In this document: positions 8,492-16,991 of the stretch, one piece after another
How positions within the stretch are numbered: position 1 is the stretch's first letter
How the letters are laid out: each line of letters starts with the position of its first letter
The notes under the pieces: generated by a model
Databases searched by the model: none
Seen by the model: only the letters and a program-made list of their open reading frames with translations
Told to the model about the DNA's origin: nothing
Program-made: the position numbers and the translations under genes
Assembly: GCA_013044475.1 (NCBI GenBank)
Contig: JABEUM010000090.1
Span: forward strand, 1 to 36,546
DNA: 36,546 bases
Direction: 5' to 3'
Source of the DNA: Acidimicrobiaceae bacterium
Lineage (GTDB): Bacteria; Actinomycetota; Acidimicrobiia; Acidimicrobiales; Acidimicrobiaceae

Positions 8492-9673
8492 TCAGCGCCT
8501 CTTCTTGGGTTTAGACTTTGACCCACCCTTTGAAGCGGTACCGCCGGACCTGATACCGTCACCGTTCGACTGAGCAGTAGCACCAGCGAGAGCGGCCTCT
8601 TTGGGTGTCAAAAATACCTGCAAGCCACCTTTCGCTTCGAGCCTCGCCCGTAGAGTCTTATACCTCTTCTCACGCTCTTTGAAAAGCACCAAGAGGGGAG
8701 ATGCGATAAATATCGAGGAGTAGGCACCAGTGGTAAGCCCGACAAATAGTGCTAAACCAAAGTCTTGCAAGGTGGTCGCACCAAGGAGTTCTGCTCCTAT
8801 CAGAAGGATTGACAGGATCGGGATAATGGCAACAATCGACGTGTTGAGCGATCGCATCAAAACCTGGTTCACTGAGAGGTTGACCGTATCTGCGTAACTC
8901 ATTCGACCCTTGTTGGCAAGGTCCTTAACGTTCTCTTGAATCCTGTCGAATACCACAATCGTGTCATAGAGGGAATAGCCCAAGATAGTCAGTACTGCTA
9001 TCACGGTCGCAGGCGTCACCTGGAATCCCACAATCGCATAGATGCCAACTGTCACCAATAGGTCATGGACTACAGCTATTAATGCGGCTCCCGCCATCTT
9101 CCATTCGAATCGCAAGGAGATGTAAAGCGCAATACCGAGGAAGAAAAATATCAGTGCCCTCTCGGCCGCAGCGGTTATCTCACCCCCCCACGTAGGCCCG
9201 ACATCGGAAAGTCCGACAGTAGAAGCCGCCACCCCACCGTCTTTGGCCAGCAACGCCGAAACCTTATTCTCGAGCACCGTTCGGGCCGGCACACTCAAGG
9301 CGGATAGGTCAGCTTCAACTTCGATCGTTCGGCCGGAATTCCCACCTAGAGAAACCACCGTAGCTTGCCTGACACCTAGCGATGCGACATCAGCCTGTGC
9401 CTTTGCAACCGTCAGAGTCTGCGAAGGCACTTCCCATGAAGTACCACCCTTGAAATCGATGCCAAAATTAAGTCCCCTGATCCCGACTGCGCCAAGTCCA
9501 AGGATGATTACTACCGACGACAAGATAAACCAGTTTTTCATCTTCGGAATGAATGCAAATGCGGTCTCGCCACGGTAAAGCCTGGAGAAGACCGAGCCTT
9601 TCACCTTTGCCTCTTCAACCTTGGCAGACATGACCCCATCTAACTGATCCTCGGTTACCCCTTCGTCAGCCAT
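8492..9673 (-). CDS. secF: Protein translocase subunit SecF
   Basis: Encodes 393 residues, part of the SecDF complex that uses the proton gradient to pull secreted proteins across the membrane after SecYEG. After a ~45-residue cytoplasmic N-terminus come TM1 (WFILSSVVIILGLGAVGI), the D1 signature (LNFGIDFKGGTSW), a periplasmic domain and five further TM helices. The conserved TM motif GYSLYDTIVVFDRIQEN is intact. The C-terminal tail is low-complexity and strongly basic (SKGGSKSKPKKRR). The ATG start at 9673 has AGGGG five bases upstream. It follows secD by 45 bp in the same operon. Confidence 0.97.
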   Translation of the reverse strand: MADEGVTEDQLDGVMSAKVEEAKVKGSVFSRLYRGETAFAFIPKMKNWFILSSVVIILGLGAVGIRGLNFGIDFKGGTSWEVPSQTLTVAKAQADVASLGVRQATVVSLGGNSGRTIEVEADLSALSVPARTVLENKVSALLAKDGGVAASTVGLSDVGPTWGGEITAAAERALIFFFLGIALYISLRFEWKMAGAALIAVVHDLLVTVGIYAIVGFQVTPATVIAVLTILGYSLYDTIVVFDRIQENVKDLANKGRMSYADTVNLSVNQVLMRSLNTSIVAIIPILSILLIGAELLGATTLQDFGLALFVGLTTGAYSSIFIASPLLVLFKEREKRYKTLRARLEAKGGLQVFLTPKEAALAGATAQSNGDGIRSGGTASKGGSKSKPKKRR

Positions 9674-9718
9674 TTATACCCCTAAAGGAATTCCTTTGAT
9701 AGATCATTTTTAATCCCA

Positions 9719-11191
9719 TCAGCTTCCGACCCCACTCGGTTTCAAAGTCACGGCTTCCCTTTTGACTTCCTGCACCTCGCTGGCCAGAAGTCCCCTAGCG
9801 ACACCCAACCATCTTGCGTGAGTGAATGTCTTACTTTGCCCCAGGAGGATTACTAACGGTCTGGTAAAGACCCATGCGCTCAAAAGGTCCAAGAGGGTAG
9901 ATAACCCGAGGAAGAAGGCAAAGCCCCTAACTGGTCCGATGCTCAGCAAGTAGAGCAAGGTAGCGCCAATTAGCGATACTAAGTCCGCTGCTACGATAGT
10001 CCTAAAAGCCTTGGTGAAACCCTTTTCGACGGAAGATCTAATTGGCCTCCCGGCTCGTACTTCATCTTTAAGTCTTTCAAAGAAGACGATGTAGGAGTCC
10101 ACTGTGACGCCGATAGAGACGATAATTCCGGTCACACCCGAAAGGTCCAACGTAAGTCCGGTTGAGTGGCCGAGATAGGAGACGATTCCCCACAACATCG
10201 CTGCAGTCGTGCCGAGACCCAAAAATACCACCAAACCTAGCGCCCGATAGTAGAGGATCGCATAGATCATAACGAGCAGGAGCCCACCGATACCAGCGAA
10301 CACGCCGGCCTTCAAAGAAGCCTTCCCCAGGGTCGCAGATACCGTCTGCACAGTCTGCTGTTGAAGCTGAACCGGAAGCGCTCCATACCTGAGCACTAAA
10401 GCGAGGTTGTTCGCCTGGGCCTGAGTAAAGGTCCCCTGGATTACTCCGGTACCCCCGAAAGATTTCGAATTAATCGTTGGCGCCGATTCAACCACGTTGT
10501 CAAGGACGATAGCTACTTCCTTTTGGTAGTTTGCCGCGGCGATCTTGTCGAAAATCGGAGATCCCTTAGACGTTAACGTGAAGTCAACCACCCAGTTTCC
10601 GCTGGAATCCACGCCGGCATACGCCGTCTTCAAAATATTTCCGCTCGCCTGAGAAGGCCCGAGCACGAATCGAGGGCCGCTCGATCCCTGCTGAGGGAGG
10701 ATCACATTAGCGTTTGGATGATTAGCGCTTTGTTGTGTAGTCGGCGTAAACGCTTGTAACGTCGACTGGGACTGCGTGGTAGGACACACCGCCCCAGGGA
10801 TCGAACTCTTCTTGATCGACTTAGGTGGCGGCGAATATGCCGGGACTGCACAAAGCACGGTTCGGAACTCGAGCTGTGCTGTCTGCCCGATAAGAGCCAA
10901 GGCACTATTGGGATTCTTTATCCCAGGCAACTGCACGACTATGTTTTGGCCTTGCGAAGAGATATTAGGCTGGGCTACACCTAGCCCATCCACTCGGTTC
11001 CTGATAATAGAGATGGTCTGGTCGAGCACCTGCTGGCTAACTGGCTTTACGGGCTTGTACACAACTGATGCGCCGCCTTGGAGGTCAAGACCCAAAACCG
11101 GTTTGTACCCCAAAATTAAAACGGCAGCGAACGCCCCGAGAGAAACCACGACCGAAGCAATAACTGAAAACAACAGATAGGATCTGCGCAA
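9719..11191 (-). CDS. secD: Protein translocase subunit SecD
   Basis: Encodes 490 residues and partners SecF. TM1 lies at about residues 5-28, followed by LGLDLQGGASVVY (the SecD D1 motif), the P1 ferredoxin-like domain (RNRVDGLGVAQPNI, VVQLPGI) and a Ser/Thr/Gln-rich periplasmic insertion with two cysteines. Five C-terminal TM helices carry GVTGIIVSIGVTVDSYIVFFER, including the conserved TM4 Asp used in proton coupling. The start is TTG at 11191 with GAGGAG 11 bases upstream, a long spacing, but no better in-frame start is seen. The gene lies between yajC and secF. Confidence 0.97.
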   Translation of the reverse strand: MRRSYLLFSVIASVVVSLGAFAAVLILGYKPVLGLDLQGGASVVYKPVKPVSQQVLDQTISIIRNRVDGLGVAQPNISSQGQNIVVQLPGIKNPNSALALIGQTAQLEFRTVLCAVPAYSPPPKSIKKSSIPGAVCPTTQSQSTLQAFTPTTQQSANHPNANVILPQQGSSGPRFVLGPSQASGNILKTAYAGVDSSGNWVVDFTLTSKGSPIFDKIAAANYQKEVAIVLDNVVESAPTINSKSFGGTGVIQGTFTQAQANNLALVLRYGALPVQLQQQTVQTVSATLGKASLKAGVFAGIGGLLLVMIYAILYYRALGLVVFLGLGTTAAMLWGIVSYLGHSTGLTLDLSGVTGIIVSIGVTVDSYIVFFERLKDEVRAGRPIRSSVEKGFTKAFRTIVAADLVSLIGATLLYLLSIGPVRGFAFFLGLSTLLDLLSAWVFTRPLVILLGQSKTFTHARWLGVARGLLASEVQEVKREAVTLKPSGVGS

Positions 11192-11240
11192 CTTAGCGGT
11201 AACTCCTCAAAATCCACCAAATGGAATATCGACCCGACAA

Positions 11241-11663
11241 CTACTTATTCCGATCGCTGTCACCAGGCTGATCGTCGTCGCCCTCTTTAGGCTCAATCGG
11301 CTTGTCGTCTAGATCGAGGCTGCTCAGGTCGTCTGGGACGGAGGTTCCTGAAGACGAATAATCGTCCTGGTCCATATGGTCATCATCGGAATCGGCAAAA
11401 CCACCCGACAAAGGATCCGTACTTAGCCTATTGAGGGATGTTCTGGCAAATATCACCTCAATATCTGGAGCAATTTCCACCCAAACCTTGTCAGCCACGA
11501 CCTGGGTGACCCTCCCATAGATACCGCCAGCTGACATTACGTGATCACCATCACCTATTTGGCTCTGTGCAAGCCTCTGCTTTTTCGCCTTTTGCTGCTG
11601 CGGACGCAGGATCAGCATATACATAATTAGAAAGAGAACCAATAGTGGCAACAATGACGTCAA
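11241..11663 (-). CDS. yajC: Preprotein translocase accessory subunit YajC
   Basis: Encodes 140 residues from the TTG at 11663. This start was chosen because GGAGGG lies seven bases upstream; it gives the classic YajC N-terminus (MTSLLPLLVLFLIMYMLILR). One TM helix is followed by RPQQQKAKKQ and the conserved cytoplasmic domain (GDHVMSAGGIYGRVTQV). The frame also opens eight codons earlier at a TTG (11687) without a suitable ribosome site. The C-terminal ~60 residues are unusual: low-complexity and very acidic (SDDDHMDQDDY, EGDDDQPGDSD). YajC associates with SecDF. The gene order tgt-yajC-secD-secF is classical. Confidence 0.95.
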   Translation of the reverse strand: MTSLLPLLVLFLIMYMLILRPQQQKAKKQRLAQSQIGDGDHVMSAGGIYGRVTQVVADKVWVEIAPDIEVIFARTSLNRLSTDPLSGGFADSDDDHMDQDDYSSSGTSVPDDLSSLDLDDKPIEPKEGDDDQPGDSDRNK

Positions 11664-11749
11664 CGCGCGACCCTCCGTAAAGAACAACAGAGTAGCTTAC
11701 CAACAAAGCTAGTAATCTCCCCGCGTCAACAAGAATCACTCAGCGCTAA

Positions 11750-12853
11750 TCAAGCATTGCGCCAGATCGACTTCATCTCGGCCCTAAGGTCGTCGAGACT
11801 TCCAGATGCAATCGAAGCCCTAATGCGGGCCATTAACCGCGACATGAACCAAAGGTTGTGTATGGCTAGAGCCGTTCCAGCCGACCAAGGATCGACTCTT
11901 AGTAGATGCGAAATGAGAGATCTGGGCAACCTCTGACAGGTTGGGCAAGGACAATCTTGTTCAATTGGAGAGTCGAGGTAGAGGTTCTCCCTCCTTCTCA
12001 CATGAACCTTCCCGTTCATCACAAGGGCCGTGCCATGTCGTGCGAGCCTGGTAGGAGAAACACAATCGAACATGTCCACGCCTCGAGCGACCGACTCCAC
12101 AATCGTATAAGGATCCCCCACACCCATTAGATAGCGAGGAGCCTGTGCTGGTAGATATTTTGCCACCAGCTCGACAATGCCCACCGTGGTATCACGGTCC
12201 TCTCCAACTGCCAGACCCCCGATTGCAAAACCATCAAAACCTATCCCTACCGTCGCCTCGGCAGAGGCTACCCTCAGATCGGCTTCCGTTCCGCCCTGCA
12301 CGATGCCAAAGAGAGCCTGATCAGTCCTTGATTTAGCACTCTTTGCCCGCCTAGCCCAATCGATGGTCAGATCTAGCGCCTTTGCTAGCTTCTCCTTATC
12401 ATTAGGCAGCATCGTACAAACGTCCAACACCATGGCAATGTCTGCTCCCAATGACTCCTGCACTTCGATGGCCAACTCTGGAGTCAACTTGTGAAATGAG
12501 CCGTCATAAACCGATTTAAAGGTAACGCCAGATTCTTCAAACTTCGCATCCAAGCTCATGACCTGAAATCCACCCGAATCGGTAAGCATCGCTCCTTCCC
12601 ACCCCGCAAAACGATGAAGACCGCCAACCTTCTCTACTACATCTGCCCCCGGACGAAGCATTAAATGGTAGGTATTTGACAATAGGACTCTAAAACCAGC
12701 TTCAGCGACGACCCAAGGAGGGGTAAGTCGTACCATGCCCCTCGTGCCGACCGGCATAAAGAACGGCGTTTCGACATCTCCGTGAGGCGTTGACATTATT
12801 CCTGACCTTGCCAGACCGTCGCTCGTCAAAACTTCAAAGCCGAATTGCCTCAT
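11750..12853 (-). CDS. tgt: tRNA-guanine(34) transglycosylase
   Basis: Encodes 367 residues, normal length. It exchanges guanine at tRNA position 34 for preQ1 on the way to queuosine. General acid/base Asp92 lies in MLTDSGGFQ and nucleophile Asp263 in DMFDCVSPTR. The zinc site C301-x-C303-x2-C306-x25-H332 is complete. Base-recognition residues are in GIVQGG and GGLAVGE. One oddity is at 144-146: D-V-C, where the bacterial family usually has D-E-C. The ATG start at 12853 overlaps the queA stop by four bases, so translation is coupled to the enzyme acting next in the pathway. Confidence 0.97.
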   Translation of the reverse strand: MRQFGFEVLTSDGLARSGIMSTPHGDVETPFFMPVGTRGMVRLTPPWVVAEAGFRVLLSNTYHLMLRPGADVVEKVGGLHRFAGWEGAMLTDSGGFQVMSLDAKFEESGVTFKSVYDGSFHKLTPELAIEVQESLGADIAMVLDVCTMLPNDKEKLAKALDLTIDWARRAKSAKSRTDQALFGIVQGGTEADLRVASAEATVGIGFDGFAIGGLAVGEDRDTTVGIVELVAKYLPAQAPRYLMGVGDPYTIVESVARGVDMFDCVSPTRLARHGTALVMNGKVHVRRRENLYLDSPIEQDCPCPTCQRLPRSLISHLLRVDPWSAGTALAIHNLWFMSRLMARIRASIASGSLDDLRAEMKSIWRNA

Positions 12854-13872
12854 CTTCCGGCTCCCTTAGCCAGCAGCATGGCGTCGCCAAAAGAGAGGAA
12901 TCTGTATTCATTGTGCAAGGCATAGTCGTACACTTGCCTCCAGCCGGGTCCGTAAAAAGCTGAAATCAGCACGATGAGTGTCGACCTCGGTACATGGAAA
13001 TTTGTCATCAGGACGTCTACCATTTGGAATTCAAAACCCTCTTGGATAAAAAGGTCGGTTCGCCCCGACAAGTTACCAGTTAGCTTCGCTGATTCGAGGG
13101 CCCTCAAGACCGTTGTGCCTACCGCAACTACTCGCCGTGCCTTTGCTATCTTCTGCCAGGACTCTAGGGGGATGCTATATGCCTCCTCGTGCATCTTGTG
13201 AGCCGACAACTTCTCCACCTTGATCGGAAGAAAAGTACCAAGTCCAACCGCCAGGTCTATCTTTACTACTTCTACCCCTTTAGCCTCAATCGCCAGAAGC
13301 GTTTCGAGGTCAAAATGTAGTCCCGCAGTCGGAGCGGCCACCGATCCCTCTCTGGAGGCAAAAACAGTCTGATATCGCTCAGGGTCTGCCAGTTCGGATT
13401 CAATATAAGGAGGCAGGGGAATTTCGCCTAGCCGCCTCGTGAGATCCTCATCTAACACTCGAACCAATCTAAGGCCGGCAAGCTCCTTAGCTTGGACCTC
13501 AAGAACCGGACTTTCAGCAATGAAGAGAACCTCACCACTTTTAATCCTCTTACTGGGACGGATTAGTGCCTGAAAATTCCCTTCTCCATCCGCCTCTAGT
13601 AGAAGTACCTCGCAATTTCCCCCAGATCTTCTCTTTAGCCTGAGTCTGGCAGGGATTACCTTCGACTCATTTAGCACCACGACGTCGCCGACCTGCAAAA
13701 TATCGGCTAGGTCTGACACTCGGCGATCAACTATCGCCGTCGGGCCAAACCTTGCATCGAGGAGACGAGCCGAACTGCGCAATTCGAGGGGGTGTTGGGC
13801 AATACGCTCTTTGGGGAGTAAGTAGTCGTATGAGTCCAGTTCGCTTTGCGAACCCCCGCTACCTTCGGACAA
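12850..13872 (-). CDS. queA: S-adenosylmethionine:tRNA ribosyltransferase-isomerase
   Basis: QueA transfers the ribosyl part of S-adenosylmethionine to preQ1 in tRNA, giving epoxyqueuosine. Family motifs visible include DYLLPKERIAQHP near the N-terminus, VGDVVVLNESKVIPARL, TAGLHFD, DLAVGLGTF and TNFHVPRSTLIVLISAF. I start it at the TTG at 13872, five bases behind a strong AAAGGAGG, giving 340 residues. The frame opens eight codons earlier at another TTG (13896) with no ribosome site. Its stop overlaps tgt (ATGA). The upstream mmsA-like gene ends 77 bp away and is functionally unrelated. Confidence 0.97.
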   Translation of the reverse strand: MSEGSGGSQSELDSYDYLLPKERIAQHPLELRSSARLLDARFGPTAIVDRRVSDLADILQVGDVVVLNESKVIPARLRLKRRSGGNCEVLLLEADGEGNFQALIRPSKRIKSGEVLFIAESPVLEVQAKELAGLRLVRVLDEDLTRRLGEIPLPPYIESELADPERYQTVFASREGSVAAPTAGLHFDLETLLAIEAKGVEVVKIDLAVGLGTFLPIKVEKLSAHKMHEEAYSIPLESWQKIAKARRVVAVGTTVLRALESAKLTGNLSGRTDLFIQEGFEFQMVDVLMTNFHVPRSTLIVLISAFYGPGWRQVYDYALHNEYRFLSFGDAMLLAKGAGR

Positions 13873-13949
13873 ATCACCCTCCTTTGAAGCGAACAAGCCC
13901 TTACCCCTATCATTGAACGGGGATACAGACTAGCTCAAAGTGAGAGAAA

Positions 13950-15452
13950 CTATCGGTTTTGAGGGAAACCAAAGTCAACGCCTTCTCGATGCTCTTCCGG
14001 CCAGCGAGAGGTCACCGCCTTTACCTTGGTGTAGAAACGAATTCCATCTTCTCCATGGACGTGGGTATCCCCAAAAAGGGAATCCTTCGCTCCGCCAAAA
14101 GAGTAGTAGGCGACGGGCACCGGGATGGGTACGTTGATTCCGACCATACCCGCATCTATTGACCTCTGGAAGCGCCTAGCAGCACCTCCATCCCTGGTGA
14201 AAATTGCAGCACCGTTAGCGTATGGGTTGGAGTTTACAAAGTCAATTGCCTGCTGGAAGTCCTCGACCCGTACCACGGCTAGCACCGGCCCAAAAATCTC
14301 GTCCTTGTAGACGTCCATCTCCGGGCGGACTTCGTCGACCAGCGAAGCACCGAGAAAGAAACCGCCCGAATCGGCAGAATATAGAGGATGGTTTCGTCCA
14401 TCGGCAATGACCTTGGCTCCCTGGCGAACTGCAGAATCGATATAGCTAGCGACCCGATCACGATGAGCCCTCGTCACCAGCGGACCCATCTCGGAGGAGA
14501 TGAGATCTCCCGGCCCTATATTGAGATTTGCCATCTTGGTTTGAATTGCTGTGACGAGCTCGTCTGCGACACCACCCACTGCGACAACCACTGAGATTGC
14601 CATACACCGCTCGCCCGCCGATCCGTACGCAGCGGAGACCGCAGCTGAAGCTGCGTTCTCCACGTCGGCATCAGGCAAGACGACCATATGGTTTTTTGCC
14701 CCGCCAAGCGCCTGAACTCGTTTTCTTTCAGACGCCGCATTCTCGTAGATATACCTGGCTATAGGTGTCGACCCGACAAAGCTGATTGCCTTTACTTTCG
14801 GATGACCCAAGAGGGCATCAACTGCGACCTTATCCCCCTGGACTACGTTAAAAACACCCTCGGGCAGTCCAGCCTCCCTGAACATCTCGGCCAGGAGAAA
14901 AGATGCCGACGGATCCTTCTCTGATGGCTTGAGAACAAAGGTGTTCCCAGCAGCTATTGCAATCGGGAACATCCACATCGGGACCATGGCAGGAAAGTTA
15001 AATGGAGTAATACCCGCCACGACCCCTAATGGCTGTCTAATCGAATAGGTGTCGACGTCTTTAGAGACCTGGTCTGAAAGGGATCCTTTTAGGAGTTGAG
15101 ATATGCCACAGGCAAATTCGAGGACCTCCTGCCCCCGCTTCACCTCACCCAATGCATCCGAGAGAACCTTGCCATGTTCCTGAGTAATCAGTTTCGCCAC
15201 CTCTTGTGCACGCTCTTCGAGTATCTCACGGAATGCGAAAAGTATCCTCGTTCGCTGGGCCAATGAGGTATCACTCCACGAAGCGAAGGCAGCAGCAGAC
15301 GACGACACAGCCCCGTCGACTTCGGAGGCGTCGGCGAGCCCGACCAGCTTTGTCACTGCGCCGGTAGCTGGATTAAACACCTCCGAGGTGCGATTAGACC
15401 TGGAGGGGACCGACTTGTTGTCGATAAAATGTGGAACTATTTCTAAAGTCAT
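13950..15452 (-). CDS. mmsA: CoA-acylating (methyl)malonate-semialdehyde dehydrogenase
   Basis: Encodes 500 residues of the aldehyde dehydrogenase superfamily, MMSDH branch. It converts malonate or methylmalonate semialdehyde, NAD and CoA to acetyl- or propionyl-CoA plus CO2. Visible motifs are the oxyanion Asn152 in TPFNFPAM, KPSEKDPSA (the NAD-site Lys), FVGSTPIARYIY, QALGGAKNHMVV and catalytic Cys283 in AGERCMA. The second typical MMSDH arginine is visible in VKRGQEVLEF. The ATG at 15452 has AGGA six bases upstream. It lies 89 bp downstream of a class III aminotransferase on the same strand, an amine-to-semialdehyde-to-acyl-CoA pair. Beta-alanine or beta-aminoisobutyrate would suit; myo-inositol or valine breakdown are other known contexts. 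Confidence 0.95.
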   Translation of the reverse strand: MTLEIVPHFIDNKSVPSRSNRTSEVFNPATGAVTKLVGLADASEVDGAVSSSAAAFASWSDTSLAQRTRILFAFREILEERAQEVAKLITQEHGKVLSDALGEVKRGQEVLEFACGISQLLKGSLSDQVSKDVDTYSIRQPLGVVAGITPFNFPAMVPMWMFPIAIAAGNTFVLKPSEKDPSASFLLAEMFREAGLPEGVFNVVQGDKVAVDALLGHPKVKAISFVGSTPIARYIYENAASERKRVQALGGAKNHMVVLPDADVENAASAAVSAAYGSAGERCMAISVVVAVGGVADELVTAIQTKMANLNIGPGDLISSEMGPLVTRAHRDRVASYIDSAVRQGAKVIADGRNHPLYSADSGGFFLGASLVDEVRPEMDVYKDEIFGPVLAVVRVEDFQQAIDFVNSNPYANGAAIFTRDGGAARRFQRSIDAGMVGINVPIPVPVAYYSFGGAKDSLFGDTHVHGEDGIRFYTKVKAVTSRWPEEHREGVDFGFPQNR

Positions 15453-15541
15453 CTATTTTCCTGCCTTAAATCTTCAGCTGTATTATCGAAATAACCCGGG
15501 TCAGGCCGTTTGAGGCCTATTTTGCCCAGCAGAAAGACGGG

Positions 15542-16843
15542 TCAGCTAGCGGCCGCTTTTGATGCTTCGCTAATCGCTAGGGCAAGTATTTCAGCCCCTT
15601 CGACCGCTTCATCCTCAGTGACAGAAAGCGGCGGTGCGACCCGAAGGACATTACCTAGGAGACCACCCTTTCCAACTAACAAACCCTTAGACTTCGCTTC
15701 TTCGGCAACCGCTGAGGCGAGGGCAGCTGAGGCCACAACGGTCCTTGGCTCACAGATCTCTACACCGATCATCAGTCCCTTACCTCTGACGTCCGCCACG
15801 ATAGGCACCTCGCCTACGAGCCCTTTTATGCGATCGAAGATTATCTTTCCGGTTCTAAGCGCATTTGCTTGCAAATCGTTAGAAAGCAGGTAGTCGAGAT
15901 TGGCGTTACCCGCTGCGGTAGCGAGCGCCGTGCCTCCGAAGGTTGAAATCGAGGAAGCCGCCAGTGAATCCATAACCTCCGGCTTTGCAATAACTCCAGC
16001 GAGTGCCATTCCGTTTCCCACTCCCTTGGCAAAGGTGATGAGGTCGGGCTTTATACCATGCGCCTGATATCCCCAGAAGTGCTGGCCAGTGCGGCCCCAG
16101 CCAGTTTGGACCTCGTCAGAGATGTAAAGGATTCCCCGCTGGTCGAGTACCTCCTTGAGCGCTCCAAAATAGCCATCTGGAGGCATTGAAAAGCCACCTA
16201 CACCTTGGATCGGCTCGGCAATCAGCGCCGCTACATCCCCAGAGGTACAAGTCTGAAGGATATCTTCGAGGTCCTCTACTCCCCTTCTGGTATATTCCGA
16301 ATCTGAAAGACCTGCTAAAGGTCCTCGCAGTCTCGAACCGCCCTGGAGGTATGTCACATTAAGCGGGCTGAACGAGGTCGGCGAATAACCGCTGTTGCCG
16401 GTTACCGCAAGCGACGAAAACGACCTCCCGTGATAGCTATTTCTGACTGCGAATATTTGATTAGAGCGCCGATAGCCGCTGGCAAGTAGGAGGGCCGCGT
16501 CGTTTGCTTCAGTGCCCGAAGTTGTAAAGAAGACCTTCGCATCCTCTATGCCCGACAAAGATGAAATATTCTCCGCTAATTCGATCATCGGAGATATCAG
16601 ATAGAGGGTGGACGAATGAATCATCTTTGCTGCCTGGGTCTGTATCGCCTCAACTACCTCCGGAACCGCATAACCGGTCATGGTGGTGAGGATGCCGCCG
16701 AAGAAGTCCAGATAGGTCCGACCATCCGATGCAGTTACATGCCTGCCAGAACCCGAAACCAACTCAATGGGCTCGTTATAGTAAAGTGCAATCCACCTAG
16801 GCAACACAGCCTTATGGCGCCTCAAAAGATCCTCAGAAGACAT
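15542..16843 (-). CDS. Class III aminotransferase (AGXT2 / beta-alanine / GABA type)
   Basis: Encodes 433 residues, a PLP-dependent fold type I omega-aminotransferase. Motifs are DGRTYLDFFGGILTTMTGY, FFTTSGTEANDAALLLA (PLP phosphate), YHGRSF, EPIQGVGGF, DEVQTGWGRTG (Asp243 to the pyridine nitrogen) and FAKGVGNGMALAGV, where Lys273 forms the Schiff base. The N-terminal NEPIELVSGSG...DFFGGI pattern is closest to alanine-glyoxylate aminotransferase 2-like proteins. The probable substrate, a beta- or gamma-amino acid, is inferred from the downstream semialdehyde dehydrogenase and the divergent MocR regulator. I prefer ATG 16843 behind GGGGGAG; a GTG four codons earlier has AGGA immediately adjacent. 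Confidence 0.93.
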   Translation of the reverse strand: MSSEDLLRRHKAVLPRWIALYYNEPIELVSGSGRHVTASDGRTYLDFFGGILTTMTGYAVPEVVEAIQTQAAKMIHSSTLYLISPMIELAENISSLSGIEDAKVFFTTSGTEANDAALLLASGYRRSNQIFAVRNSYHGRSFSSLAVTGNSGYSPTSFSPLNVTYLQGGSRLRGPLAGLSDSEYTRRGVEDLEDILQTCTSGDVAALIAEPIQGVGGFSMPPDGYFGALKEVLDQRGILYISDEVQTGWGRTGQHFWGYQAHGIKPDLITFAKGVGNGMALAGVIAKPEVMDSLAASSISTFGGTALATAAGNANLDYLLSNDLQANALRTGKIIFDRIKGLVGEVPIVADVRGKGLMIGVEICEPRTVVASAALASAVAEEAKSKGLLVGKGGLLGNVLRVAPPLSVTEDEAVEGAEILALAISEASKAAAS

Positions 16844-16991
16844 CTTCTCCCCCACTTCCTAACCAGAGATCCAAAACAATTAACCCTAGCAGTGAATGTA
16901 ACACCCTTTGTACTATTTATTGTACCGTTACAATAGAATCTGAAAGCAGTAGGTCTCCTTTGGCAGGAGATCACATCGAGGGAGAAGCATT
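16844..16991. promoter_or_regulatory. Divergent control region with nested inverted and direct repeats
   Basis: This is the 148-bp region between the aminotransferase and the divergent MocR regulator. TGTAAC (16897-16902) and GTTACA (16927-16932) form an inverted repeat. Between them lie two direct TTGTAC copies (16908-16913 and 16920-16925), 12 bp apart. TACAAT at 16929-16934 could be a -10 box for the plus-strand gene. A TCTCCT-TTGGC-AGGAGA hairpin (16954-16970) precedes the regulator's ribosome site. MocR proteins such as GabR bind direct repeats between divergent genes, so these are the best operator candidates. Confidence 0.5.
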
